Assembly (NCBI RefSeq): GCF_009696045.1
Contig: NZ_VUMT01000012.1
Location: 1 to 64,000, forward strand
DNA: 64,000 bases
From: Velocimicrobium porci
Lineage (GTDB): Bacteria; Bacillota; Clostridia; Lachnospirales; Lachnospiraceae
Reading direction: 5' to 3'
Part shown: in pieces, positions 24,593 through 32,938 of the stretch
How positions within the stretch are numbered: the first letter of the stretch is position 1
How the letters are laid out: each line of letters begins with the position of its first letter
The notes under the pieces: generated by a model
Told to the model about the DNA's origin: nothing
Database searches by the model: none
What the model saw: only the letters and a program-made list of their open reading frames with translations
Translations under genes and position numbers: made by a program

Positions 24593-25498
24593 TTATTCTA
24601 CTATCTGCAAAAAGCCATTTAAATTACCACGCATACCTTGCGAAGCCCTATGTGAAAAGAGCAGACCATTATTACAACAAGTACAAATTCCTGCAACACT
24701 AATATTTTCTTGTGGTATTCCTGCCTCTGCCAAAATAATTTGATTTGCCCTCCACAAGTCAAGCTGGTATTTTCCATTTTCTTTTTTGATAAGCACGGAA
24801 TCTATTTGTTCTGGCAAAAATTCCGATTCAAATTGAAGTGCTACGTCTTTACTAACTTCATAACATTCTTGACAAATAGAAGGTCCAATTACTGCTATTA
24901 AATTCTCTGGATTTGTTCCAAACTCATTTTTCATTGTTTGAACAGTTTTTGCACCAATTCGCCCTACAGTTCCTCTCCAGCCCGAATGAGATAATCCAAT
25001 TGCCCTTTCTTTTGTGTCCACAAAAAACAATGGAACACAATCTGCATAAGAAGTTACAAGCGTCACTCCCGGCTCATCTGTAACCAGTCCGTCAATTCCC
25101 TTTAACCCTTGTTTTTCGAATGGTTTTCCTGTCAAATTTTTTTTTGTCACCCGATGAATTTTTGTATCATGAACTTGATCTGAAAAAACCAAGCTCTCTA
25201 TTTTAATTCCGATTGCATCGCATATTCTCTGATAATTCATATATACATGTTCTGGTTCATCATTTCTGATAAAACTAAGATTTAGTGATGCAAGATGTTC
25301 TTTACTTACTCCACCTAATCGCGTAGAAAATCCATGTTTTATAAATGGAATCTGTTGTAACGTTGGAAACTCAATATACGGTGTTTTATTGCTAAGATTT
25401 AATATACCATTTTTATTCTGTTTCCAATATTTTTTTGAATATATAATAGAATCTCTTCCAACTTGAAATAACTTTTTTGGTTCCATATTTATGTACAT
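24593..25498 (-). CDS. pgeF: PgeF/YfiH family multicopper-like purine nucleoside phosphorylase / peptidoglycan editing factor
   Basis: A 301-aa member of the DUF152/YfiH family. Members prevent L-Ser misincorporation in peptidoglycan precursors (PgeF) and have adenosine deaminase or purine phosphorylase activity in other reports, so the true reaction is unsettled. Family blocks are KHGFSTRLGGVS, ADCVPLFFVD, GLSHSGWRGTVGRI, GPSICQECYEV and the C-terminal CTCCNNGLLFSHRASQG. These carry the conserved His and Cys metal ligands. ATG at 25498 lies only two bases from AAGGAG and ATG at 25486 lies 14 bases away, so the start is open by four residues. It precedes yraN on the same strand. Confidence 0.9.
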   Translation of the reverse strand: MYINMEPKKLFQVGRDSIIYSKKYWKQNKNGILNLSNKTPYIEFPTLQQIPFIKHGFSTRLGGVSKEHLASLNLSFIRNDEPEHVYMNYQRICDAIGIKIESLVFSDQVHDTKIHRVTKKNLTGKPFEKQGLKGIDGLVTDEPGVTLVTSYADCVPLFFVDTKERAIGLSHSGWRGTVGRIGAKTVQTMKNEFGTNPENLIAVIGPSICQECYEVSKDVALQFESEFLPEQIDSVLIKKENGKYQLDLWRANQIILAEAGIPQENISVAGICTCCNNGLLFSHRASQGMRGNLNGFLQIVE

Positions 25499-25566
25499 TT
25501 CTCCTTTTTCTTGTTTTCCTACAATGAAAGGGCAATTTATAGTTCATTAACAGCCTTCATATAAGC

Positions 25567-25950
25567 TTACCATTGAAATTCAAACGCATTTTCGATATGA
25601 TTAATAGTTCCATCTCCATAAATGGCTATTACATCAAATCTACAAGGTAGATTTTTAGCATAGCCATTTTTTGCATAATAATATAACGCTGCTTTGCTTA
25701 TTCGTTTTTGTTTCCAATGATTTACTGCTTCTAACGGGTCACCATAGCTGCCATCACTACGAAACTTGACCTCAAAAAATAGCAAGGTAGAATCTTTCTT
25801 AGCCAAAATATCAATTTCCCCATATAAATTCCTATAATTTCTTTCTATTATTTTATATCCTTTTGAAATTAGGTAACAAACGGCAATTTCCTCATATTTT
25901 GTACCGATTTTACGTTTATTTAATCTTGTATTTTTAGCTAACTCCTGCAT
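25567..25950 (-). CDS. yraN: YraN (UPF0102) nuclease-fold protein
   Basis: A 127-aa protein with the endonuclease-like fold of the UPF0102 family. The core motif NLYGEIDILAKKDSTLLFFEVKFR carries the E-D-ExK residues of the PD-(D/E)xK superfamily at about 43-67. RISKAALYYYAKN and PCRFDVIAI follow, as in other members. The cellular role is unknown; a part in Holliday-junction or DNA processing has been suggested from the fold only. The start follows AGGGAG. It lies in the conserved Firmicute order rnhB-ylqG-ylqH-yraN, as in Bacillus. Confidence 0.92.
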   Translation of the reverse strand: MQELAKNTRLNKRKIGTKYEEIAVCYLISKGYKIIERNYRNLYGEIDILAKKDSTLLFFEVKFRSDGSYGDPLEAVNHWKQKRISKAALYYYAKNGYAKNLPCRFDVIAIYGDGTINHIENAFEFQW

Positions 25951-25989
25951 AAATCTCCCTTAGATAATATTATACACTATAATGTTTCA

Positions 25990-26289
25990 TTACTTTTCGC
26001 TATAATCTGATAATTTCCCCTTTATCCGATCCATATTATCAACAAACACTAGCACCTCCGCAACTACATCATATAATTCCGGTGGTATATACTCTCCGAT
26101 ATCCAATTTAGATAATGTATTAGCAAGTTTACTGTCCTGATGAACTGGTATTGAATTTTCTTTTGCTTTGTTAAGAATTTTATCTGCTAAATAGCCTTTT
26201 CCAGTTGCGATAATTTTAGGTGCTTCTTCATTGGGATTATAAGTAAGTGCAACTGCAGTTTTATTTTTATTCGCTGTTTGCTTTTCCAT
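25990..26289 (-). CDS. YlqH: FlhB cytoplasmic-domain-like protein
   Basis: A 99-aa soluble protein equivalent to the cytoplasmic switch domain of FlhB/YscU export-gate proteins. The pattern AVALTYNPNEEAPKIIATGKG, then ADKILNKAKENSIPVHQDSKLA and IGEYIPPELYDVVAEVLVFV is diagnostic. FlhB autocleaves at NPTH; here the position reads NPNE, so cleavage is not expected. The start is taken at ATG 26289, eight bases after AAAGGTGG, in preference to GTG at 26301. No flagellar genes are present nearby. Its partner ylqG (FliK-like) lies upstream on the same strand. A TTGTTC/TATAAT promoter (TATAAT at 26324-26319) can be seen in the gap upstream. Confidence 0.9.
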   Translation of the reverse strand: MEKQTANKNKTAVALTYNPNEEAPKIIATGKGYLADKILNKAKENSIPVHQDSKLANTLSKLDIGEYIPPELYDVVAEVLVFVDNMDRIKGKLSDYSEK

Positions 26290-26700
26290 TTCACTTGCCA
26301 CCTTTCAATCTTTTTTTTATTATATCATATTTTACAATTCAGGAACAATGCGAATAAAAAACAAAATTTTTCTTACATTTTTAACGCTTTTTCTATAACA
26401 TAACACATCAAAAATAAATCAAGTATTCTTTTTTAGAACAAATTCTTATAAAAGGGCAAAAAAATATACATAATTTACAAAAAAGTAAGACGCTATTCCA
26501 AAAACAGTGTTTATAGAATAACGTCTTTTACTGTCTAAAATTTTTATGGTAAAATTCTATCTCCAGTAACTTTTGAATAATCAACAATATTACTGCATTT
26601 TGAATTAACTGACATAATTTTCCTTTTTATGTTCGCTTTATAATATGCAGAATACTTCAAAAGTTATACTTTTATTTGACTATAGAAACTAAAACAGATT
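26290..26700. other. Intergenic gap between ylqG and ylqH
   Basis: A 411-bp, very AT-rich stretch without a supportable gene. It holds the ylqG terminator (26487-26527) and a likely ylqH promoter on the minus strand: TATAAT at 26324-26319 with TTGTTC 18 bases upstream. There is also a spaced inverted repeat, AACTTTTGAA (26578-26587) and TTCAAAAGTT (26656-26665). A 16-codon plus-strand frame at 26348-26398 is too short to support. Confidence 0.7.
26487..26527 (-). terminator. Terminator-like hairpin downstream of ylqG
   Basis: AAGACGCTATTC (26487-26498) pairs with GAATAACGTCTT (26516-26527), one mismatch. On the minus strand ACTTTTTTGT follows. It lies about 175 bases past the ylqG stop codon. 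Confidence 0.75.
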
Positions 26701-28074
26701 TCATGCTCTCATATCAAAAGAATATCTTGTTACATTCCTCCCATCACTATTTTGACAAATAAAGTCTTCGACAAAATCAAAATTTTCATCCTCATTTACA
26801 ACAAAACGGCTTGTAACTTGATAACCTTTCTCTGTTAAACGCTGACTTAACTCTTCAATATGCGTTTTAGTAATATCAGCAGAATTTTGGTCAGTAAACG
26901 TAAATTCTAAATTTAGATTTGTTTTTTGCATTGCTACCATGATATCGGTACTACCTAAAAACTCCATATCTAGATGCAAGAGCAACCGAATACAATCATT
27001 TGTCGTCTTTTTAACCGTTTTATTTGCAAATACATATAAATCAGTATGTGTAACCTGCTTTGATAATTGGACTGGAAGTTGCGTATAAATAAAATTTTGA
27101 TTTAATTCCTTCATAAAATTCAAGTTATTTTTTATTTCTTTTGCTGACTGCTGAATTACTTCTTTTCCACTATTTATCGTTCCAAGTTTATCGTTTAATA
27201 AATTTACTTGTTTTTCTAATTCTTCTAAATGTTCTATCATAGACTCCCGTCCAAGCTGTTTTGGCTTTACTGACAATTTCGTCAAAAGTTCGTCAGAAGC
27301 TTTTTCTAGTAATCTTTTGAGAGACTCATTGTTTCTATTGACACTTGTCAATTCCGAATCTAGCGTTAACCGAATGTCATCAAATATGGAATCTCGAAAA
27401 ATCTCATTTAAAACAGAAGATGCAGCTTCTTGCCCATCAGCAGTTAAAACATGATATATAGCACTTGGAAGTTCTTTTGCAATTTGTTTTAGACAAGTTG
27501 TGATTTGATGATTGGAATTTTTATAATTCTGCCACTGTTCCATGGATTCTTTTGTAATTGGTATTTCATTCTTTAACATTAAAACGATATCTTTCAAATC
27601 AGCTTCCGGATATTGATAGGAAAACGCCAATACTTTTTGTATGGTCCCTTTATCCAAAGGCATTTGGTATTTCAAAAGTTCCATAATTGTATCAATATTT
27701 TTATCAGTTGCAGCAAGACCGGCCTGCTCTAATGCCTGATAAAGAGCTACATCTTTTCCCACTAACATATTATTTAATACAGGGGATATAACAAGTTTAT
27801 TCCCTTCCGTTGCTTTTACAACAAATTTAATTGTTTGATTGATTGATAATGCAACGTCCTGTTCTAGTTTTCCCTCAATCACCTGTCCGCCTATTTGAAT
27901 TGTAACCGAATCTTGTTTAATATCTAATACTTGTCCATTGAATGTATCGCCGGGAACTAAATCCAGCAAAGATTTTGTCATTGTTTCCCTTGAGTTAGAA
28001 AGAATTTGATTTGTAAGTTCTAACCCTGAATTGCCTGCTAAACCAGCTGACTGGTTCCATGCGATTTTGTTCAT
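26701..28074 (-). CDS. YlqG: FliK-like hook-length-control family protein
   Basis: A 457-aa protein like Bacillus YlqG. An N-terminal beta domain (about 40-110: GDTFNGQVLDIKQDSVTIQI, then KLEQDVALSINQTIKFVV) precedes a long helical middle. The C-terminal domain (about 345-440) has the FliK-type pattern QTHTDLYVF-like strand, LHLDMEFLGSTDIMVAMQ and LNLEFTFTDQNSADITKTHIEEL. FliK measures hook length by meeting the FlhB switch domain; here the pair ylqG/ylqH stands apart from any flagellar operon. The function of this stand-alone pair is unknown. The start follows GAGGTGAG. It follows rnhB by 12 bases, consistent with one transcript. Confidence 0.82.
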   Translation of the reverse strand: MNKIAWNQSAGLAGNSGLELTNQILSNSRETMTKSLLDLVPGDTFNGQVLDIKQDSVTIQIGGQVIEGKLEQDVALSINQTIKFVVKATEGNKLVISPVLNNMLVGKDVALYQALEQAGLAATDKNIDTIMELLKYQMPLDKGTIQKVLAFSYQYPEADLKDIVLMLKNEIPITKESMEQWQNYKNSNHQITTCLKQIAKELPSAIYHVLTADGQEAASSVLNEIFRDSIFDDIRLTLDSELTSVNRNNESLKRLLEKASDELLTKLSVKPKQLGRESMIEHLEELEKQVNLLNDKLGTINSGKEVIQQSAKEIKNNLNFMKELNQNFIYTQLPVQLSKQVTHTDLYVFANKTVKKTTNDCIRLLLHLDMEFLGSTDIMVAMQKTNLNLEFTFTDQNSADITKTHIEELSQRLTEKGYQVTSRFVVNEDENFDFVEDFICQNSDGRNVTRYSFDMRA

Positions 28075-28086
28075 CCTATCTCACCT

Positions 28087-28845
28087 CTATATAAAATTCT
28101 TTATAAAAGAAGCTCTATGGATTGGAGAAGCACCTAATTTTTTTAATGCTTCAATATGTCTTTGAGAACCATATCCTTTGTTCGATGCAAAATCATATCC
28201 TCCATATATTTTATCATATTCTTCCATCATATGATCCCTTGTTACTTTTGCCACAATGCTGGCAGCAGCAATTGAGATGCTTTTTGCATCGCCCTTAATA
28301 ATTGGTACCTGTCTAATTGGGACTTGGGGGATTGTCACTGCATCATTTAACAAAATATCCGGTCTTATCTCTAAATTATTAATTGCCGTTCGCATTGCCT
28401 CATAAGTAGCCTGTAATATATTAATCTCATCAATCACAGCCGGTGATACAACACCAATTCCAACAGCAATTGCTTTCCTCATGATTTCTTCATAAAGCTC
28501 TTCTCTCTTTTTTTCACTTAACTGTTTCGAATCATTAATATAAAGGATTTCACAATCCTTTGGCAAAATAACTGCACCTGCTACAACCGGTCCTGCAAGA
28601 GGTCCTCTTCCAACCTCATCAATTCCGCAAATATAAGAATATTCTTCATATTTTTTTTCATAGCATCTCATTTTTTCACAACGGATTTTTTCTTTTCTTA
28701 ATTTTTCCTCTTCTTTTTTATAATGTTCAATTATTTTTTTTACCCCTGCTCGACTATCCTCAGAGTAAGCAGTCATTAATGCGATTCTATCCTCTTTATC
28801 GACTGATTCAAATTCTTTCTTTATCTCTGCAATTGTTTTCTTCAT
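28087..28845 (-). CDS. rnhB: Ribonuclease HII
   Basis: RNase HII cuts RNA in RNA:DNA hybrids and removes single ribonucleotides from DNA. The signature YICGIDEVGRGPLAGPVV (about 71-88) carries the catalytic D and E. DSKQLSEKKREELYEEI and ILNDAVTIPQ (third acidic region), then KSISIAAASIVAKVTRD complete the family pattern. The C-terminal YDFASNKGYGSQRHIEAL is also typical. An N-terminal helical extension of about 65 residues is present, as in other Firmicute enzymes. The start lacks a strong ribosome site (AGAG only). The order rbgA-lepB-rnhB-ylqG matches Bacillus apart from the inserted lepB. Confidence 0.97.
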   Translation of the reverse strand: MKKTIAEIKKEFESVDKEDRIALMTAYSEDSRAGVKKIIEHYKKEEEKLRKEKIRCEKMRCYEKKYEEYSYICGIDEVGRGPLAGPVVAGAVILPKDCEILYINDSKQLSEKKREELYEEIMRKAIAVGIGVVSPAVIDEINILQATYEAMRTAINNLEIRPDILLNDAVTIPQVPIRQVPIIKGDAKSISIAAASIVAKVTRDHMMEEYDKIYGGYDFASNKGYGSQRHIEALKKLGASPIHRASFIKNFI

Positions 28846-28892
28846 GATTTTTTCTCTTTTCTTCTACTCCAAACAATTATTATCTTATTTAT

Positions 28893-29579
28893 TTAAAAAA
28901 ACTGTATTTTTTGAAATGGAAATATTCTCATCCATGCTTTCCCTATAATTTTTTCTCTTGGAATTATACCAATCGTAGGTTCTCTACTGTCAAGACTGTG
29001 ATTTCGATTATCTCCAAGTACAAAATATTCGTCCTGACCTAGTGTAATCGGCTCTGCTGCAGTTCCGCCTTCGTCTATTTCCTCTTTTCCATAATTTTCT
29101 TCTAATTTTTCCCCGTTAATATAAATGGATCCATTTTTAATCTGTACTGTTTCCCCTGGAAGACCAATAATCCGTTTGATATAAAACACATTATATTCAT
29201 ATGGAAAAACTATAATATCGAATCGCTTCGGTTCACGTAACTGATAAATAAACTTATTAATCAAAAGGTAATCATTATTATCCAATGTATCCTCCATGGA
29301 TATTCCCTCTACCCTTGTCTGGTGAACAAAATATTCATTCACCAGGCTCGCAATTCCATAAGCTAATAAAAGACATATAATCAATATAAAAAATTCTTTT
29401 AAAACACTTAAAATAACAGATGTTTTCTTTTCTTCACGAACGAAAGAAGCCTGTTCCATGGATTCACAAGGAACAGACTTTTCCTCTGATTTTGTATATT
29501 TTATTTTTTTATCTTTGTAATATTTCTCGATGTCATGACAAAATTCTAAACTTTCTTCTATTTTTGATTCATCATACAT
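28893..29579 (-). CDS. lepB: Signal peptidase I (copy between rnhB and rbgA)
   Basis: A 228-aa type I signal peptidase that cleaves Sec and Tat signal peptides on the outer face of the membrane. One N-terminal helix lies at about 55-75, after a charged cytosolic tail of about 50 residues. The catalytic serine is in VEGISMEDTL and the catalytic lysine in FYIKRIIGLPGE. LGDNRNHSLDSR is the third family block. The start follows GGAGG. A second copy lies at 30500-31141, on the other side of rbgA. The two differ in the N-terminal tail and in the loop after the INGEKLEE block, so they may differ in substrate preference. Confidence 0.95.
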   Translation of the reverse strand: MYDESKIEESLEFCHDIEKYYKDKKIKYTKSEEKSVPCESMEQASFVREEKKTSVILSVLKEFFILIICLLLAYGIASLVNEYFVHQTRVEGISMEDTLDNNDYLLINKFIYQLREPKRFDIIVFPYEYNVFYIKRIIGLPGETVQIKNGSIYINGEKLEENYGKEEIDEGGTAAEPITLGQDEYFVLGDNRNHSLDSREPTIGIIPREKIIGKAWMRIFPFQKIQFF

Positions 29580-29637
29580 GCTATTTCCTCCTAAGCAGAT
29601 TAAAAAAATTTAGAACTTCTTCTATTGTATCACGAAC

Positions 29638-30489
29638 CTATTCTTCCTCTTCCGGTAATTCTAATGTAATTTCTCCAAGTCTTCCACTTTTAAAATCATC
29701 CATTAATATTCCAGCAGCCTTATCAAAATCCAATTCATTTCCTTTTTGAATACAACTTCGTTTTTTGGCAATCGCAGTTAAAGTATCTATTTCGTTTTCA
29801 TAATACTCAATTTCATAAAATTTCTCTAATACATTTTTATAATTATCTCTTAAAAATTTTATTAATTCGAACGATAACTCTGTTATATTTAAAATCTCAT
29901 CTTTAATGGATCCAATCAATGCAAGTCTAAGACCCACTCTCTGGTCTTCAAATTTTGGCCATAAAATTCCAGGTGTATCTAATAATTCTACTGATTTATT
30001 TAAACGAATCCATTGTTTCCCCTTTGTCACACCTGGTTTGTTTCCTGTCTTTGTGCATGCTTTTCCTGCAAAGCTGTTAATAAATGTTGACTTTCCAACA
30101 TTTGGGATTCCGACAATCATAGCACGTACCGGACGATTTAATATCCCCCTCCTTCTGTCTCTTTCGATTTTCTCTTTACAGGCTTCTTTAATAACCTCAT
30201 GTACAGCCTTTACACCAGTTCCACGTTTTGAATTAACAAGTGCAACAAAATATCCTTTTTCTTCATACCATGTTTTCCATTCTTTTGTATGAGTAGGATC
30301 TGCCAAATCGTACTTATTCAATAAAATAATTCTTGCTTTATTTTTAGCAAGCTCATCAATGTCCGGATTTTTACTACTATAAGGAATCCTTGCATCAACC
30401 AACTCAATTACAACATCTATTAATTTAATATCTTCCTGCATTGCACGTTTTGCTTTTGTCATATGCCCTGGATACCATTGAAAATTCAT
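29638..30489 (-). CDS. rbgA: Ribosome biogenesis GTPase RbgA (YlqF)
   Basis: A circularly permuted GTPase needed for a late step of 50S assembly (incorporation of L16 and neighbours). The permuted motif order is visible: G4 LLNKYDLAD (about 55), G5-like VNSKRGTG, then G1 GIPNVGKSTFIN (about 125-136), G2 PGVTKGKQW and G3 DTPGI. The N terminus MNFQWYPGHMTKAKR is the family signature. At 283 aa the length is normal. The start follows AGGAG. It lies between two lepB genes and downstream of rplS. Confidence 0.96.
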   Translation of the reverse strand: MNFQWYPGHMTKAKRAMQEDIKLIDVVIELVDARIPYSSKNPDIDELAKNKARIILLNKYDLADPTHTKEWKTWYEEKGYFVALVNSKRGTGVKAVHEVIKEACKEKIERDRRRGILNRPVRAMIVGIPNVGKSTFINSFAGKACTKTGNKPGVTKGKQWIRLNKSVELLDTPGILWPKFEDQRVGLRLALIGSIKDEILNITELSFELIKFLRDNYKNVLEKFYEIEYYENEIDTLTAIAKKRSCIQKGNELDFDKAAGILMDDFKSGRLGEITLELPEEEE

Positions 30490-30499
30490 AATTTTTCTC

Positions 30500-31141
30500 C
30501 TATTCTGTTTCTTTTTTTACGTCTGTATTTTTTCCTTTTGTCACCCAATTTACAATTTCAAATGGATGCAGACGAATCCAAGCTTTTCCAACAATCTCTT
30601 CTTTTGTCACATTGCCAACATTGGCAAATCTGCTGTCTTCACTATTGTTTCTGTTGTCACCTAACACAAAATATTCGTCTTCATCTAAAGTAACCAGCTC
30701 ATCAGCAAGTCCCTCATTTACAATCGAACTGACTTCTACTTTTTCTTCTAATTTCTCTCCATTAATATAGACACTTCCATCTTTTATCTGCACCTTTTCG
30801 CCAGGAAGCCCAACGACACGCTTTATTGTATAATAACTATGTTCTTTCCCTTCCGGTTTAAACACAATTATATCAAATCGTTTTGGTGACGTAAACCGAT
30901 ATAGCAATTTATTAATTAAAATCTTATCATTATTTGATAAAATTGGCTCCATAGAGCCTCCTACAACAGTTGTTTTTTCTATTCCATAAGCGACTACTAA
31001 ATAAGCAAGAAAAATTACAAGCAATATTTCAACTGCCCATATAGTAATTTCTTTTATAATCCTCATCTTTTTCGATTCTTCTTCTATTCCATACGTAAAA
31101 AGAACCGTTTTTCTTCTCCGTCTTCTTCGATTTCTCCTCAT
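30500..31141 (-). CDS. lepB: Signal peptidase I (copy between rbgA and rplS)
   Basis: A 213-aa type I signal peptidase. A striking N-terminal arginine cluster (RRNRRRRRRK) precedes one membrane helix at about 30-50. The catalytic serine is in VVGGSMEPIL, the lysine in YTIKRVVGLPGE, and LGDNRNNSEDSR is the third block. The ATG at 31141 has no good ribosome site; TATAAT ends a few bases before it, so either a near-leaderless transcript or an internal start (ATG at 31066, MRIIKEITIW) is possible. The rplS terminator lies directly upstream. Confidence 0.93.
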   Translation of the reverse strand: MRRNRRRRRRKTVLFTYGIEEESKKMRIIKEITIWAVEILLVIFLAYLVVAYGIEKTTVVGGSMEPILSNNDKILINKLLYRFTSPKRFDIIVFKPEGKEHSYYTIKRVVGLPGEKVQIKDGSVYINGEKLEEKVEVSSIVNEGLADELVTLDEDEYFVLGDNRNNSEDSRFANVGNVTKEEIVGKAWIRLHPFEIVNWVTKGKNTDVKKETE

Positions 31142-31214
31142 TTTATATTATATCGTCCATTCCTTTCTTTCTGTATAAATAATCAATTTAATTGTAGCCA
31201 TAACTTATGACAAA

Positions 31215-31245
31215 AAAGGGACAATACATCGAGTGTTGTCCCTTT
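31215..31245 (-). terminator. Terminator of rplS
   Basis: AAAGGGACAA (31215-31224) pairs with TTGTCCCTTT (31236-31245), followed on the minus strand by TTTGTCATAAG. It ends the rplS transcript and separates it from the lepB-rbgA-lepB-rnhB genes. Confidence 0.85.
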
Positions 31246-31255
31246 ATCGTACTCA

Positions 31256-31603
31256 TTATTTTACTAATTCTTTTACTTTAGCAGCTTTACCAACTCTGTC
31301 GCGTAAGTAATTTAATTTAGCTCTTCTTACTTTACCACGTCTGATAACTTCGATTTTCTCAACGTTTGGAGAATGTAATGGCCAAGTCTTTTCAACACCG
31401 ATTCCGTTAGAAATCTTTCTAACTGTAAATGTTTCTCTTGCTCCACCGTTCTGTCTTTTTAATACAGTACCCTCAAAAACCTGAGTTCTTTCGCGGTTAC
31501 CTTCTTTTACTTTAGCAGATACTCTAACTGTATCTCCTACTCTGAAATCTGCAATTTCAGATTTTAACTGAGCTGCTTCAATATTTTTAATAATATCGTT
31601 CAT
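31256..31603 (-). CDS. rplS: 50S ribosomal protein L19
   Basis: A 115-aa ribosomal protein at the 30S/50S interface. The sequence [19 protein letters not shown] and [14 protein letters not shown] and the C-terminal [20 protein letters not shown] are diagnostic. The ATG at 31603 follows GAAGGAGGTC; an upstream in-frame start at 31648 lies in the leader. It has its own promoter and terminator, consistent with separate, strong expression. Confidence 0.98.
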   Translation of the reverse strand: MNDIIKNIEAAQLKSEIADFRVGDTVRVSAKVKEGNRERTQVFEGTVLKRQNGGARETFTVRKISNGIGVEKTWPLHSPNVEKIEVIRRGKVRRAKLNYLRDRVGKAAKVKELVK

Positions 31604-31725
31604 TTGTGTGACCTCCTTCAAATATTTGATGTTCTTAATACTTACCAATGCACTTGCATAACGTAACAGAGGAACACCTCATCTCACAACAGGGTTAGTC
31701 TACCATAGAATGGAACGAAATGCAA
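31604..31725 (-). promoter_or_regulatory. rplS promoter and leader (possible L19 autoregulatory leader)
   Basis: On the minus strand TTGCAT (31725-31720) and TAGACT (31702-31697) are 17 bases apart. The roughly 85-base leader contains small hairpins (GAGGTGTTCCTC, TGCAAGTGCA). L19 leader RNAs are known in Firmicutes; membership of this one is a guess from position and size. Confidence 0.6.
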
Positions 31726-31742
31726 CTGCTTTTTTCATTTTT

Positions 31743-32930
31743 TTATTTTGATATCTGTTCCCATAATGGTTTACGCACTTTTTTTCTCGTAATTTCCACT
31801 AATCCAAGCGGTGTCATGTCAACTAAAACAGTTTTAACAGGGTCTTTCTTTAAGTATCCTTCCAAGACTTCCAGCAGCTCTTCCCTTGCTTCTTTTTTAT
31901 CTAAATCAATAAAGTCAATCAATATAATACCTGATATATTTCTTAACCGAATCTGCTTGGCAATTTCATAAGCTGCCTCTAGATTTACTTTTAAAAATGT
32001 ATCTTGTATTTTTTTATTTCCTTTTATAGCTTTTCCGGTATTAACATCAATTACGGTTAATGCCTCTGTCGGGTCAATGATTAATGTCCCGCCTGATTTT
32101 AGCCAAACCTTTCTTTGAAGTGCTTTTTCTAATTTGGTTTCAAGTCCATACAATCGTTTTAACGAAATTGAAGAATCCTCATAGAACCGGACTTTTTCTA
32201 CATCTTCCTGCTGATAACAATTGAGATATTCTCGCATTTCATCATACAACTCTTTGTCGTCAGTGACTACTTCCTCTATGCTAGAAGCCATACCATTTCG
32301 AATATCACATAAATATGCCGCCGGTGCTTTATAAATTAAAGAAAAGCAAGTTTTATGAACACCAAATTCCAACAAATTCATATATAAGCTTTTAAGCACA
32401 GCAATTTCTTTTTCAATCTGTTCTTTTGATGCGTCCTTAGCATTTGTCCGTATAATCCATCCATAGTCTGACGATTTATGCGGTTTTAAAATATTTTTTA
32501 ACCGTTCTCTTTCTTTTTCGTCAGAGATTTTTCCTGAAATTCCAAGATTCGTTTTTCCATGAGTTAATACTACATATTTACCTGTAAAATTAAATTCGGT
32601 TGTTAAAACGGGTGCCTTTGTCTTAACATCCTCCCTTGCAATCTGTACTACAATTGTATCGCCTACTGTTACTGCATCTGTATTTTTTTTGTTGACAAAA
32701 ACAGGCTTTTTACAACTGTCAAGAGAAAGATAACACATTCTTTTATCTGCAATTTCCACAAATGCAGCACGAATGTTTTTTACTATATTTTTTACTTTCC
32801 CTAAATAGATGTTAGATAAAATACTTTCATGAGCAGTATCTTCCAGACTGACTTGAATTAATTCATCCTTTTCCATATAAGCGGACAAGATTTGATTTCC
32901 TTTTTTTGTAATAACAAAACGATTACTCAT
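31743..32930 (-). CDS. RNase G/E family endoribonuclease (short form)
   Basis: A 395-aa member of the RNase E/G family, which cuts single-stranded AU-rich RNA from a 5' monophosphate. An S1 domain is inserted near residues 35-110 (NIYLGKVKNIVKNIRAAFVEI). The catalytic aspartates are in TEALTVIDVNTGK and GIILIDFIDLD. The protein stops soon after GLVEITRKKVRKPLWE and lacks the CPxCxG zinc-link that joins subunits in E. coli RNase E and G. ATG at 32930 follows GAGGTG, which excludes the GTG two codons earlier. It lies directly downstream of the DUF2344 gene, a common clostridial cluster. Confidence 0.92.
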   Translation of the reverse strand: MSNRFVITKKGNQILSAYMEKDELIQVSLEDTAHESILSNIYLGKVKNIVKNIRAAFVEIADKRMCYLSLDSCKKPVFVNKKNTDAVTVGDTIVVQIAREDVKTKAPVLTTEFNFTGKYVVLTHGKTNLGISGKISDEKERERLKNILKPHKSSDYGWIIRTNAKDASKEQIEKEIAVLKSLYMNLLEFGVHKTCFSLIYKAPAAYLCDIRNGMASSIEEVVTDDKELYDEMREYLNCYQQEDVEKVRFYEDSSISLKRLYGLETKLEKALQRKVWLKSGGTLIIDPTEALTVIDVNTGKAIKGNKKIQDTFLKVNLEAAYEIAKQIRLRNISGIILIDFIDLDKKEAREELLEVLEGYLKKDPVKTVLVDMTPLGLVEITRKKVRKPLWEQISK

Positions 32931-32938
32931 AGTCACCT

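Noticed and set aside
26348-26398. 16-codon frame (MRIKNKIFLTFLTLFL) in the ylqG-ylqH gap with AGGA upstream
   Set aside because: It is too short and AT-driven to support as a gene; spacing to AGGA is only three bases.
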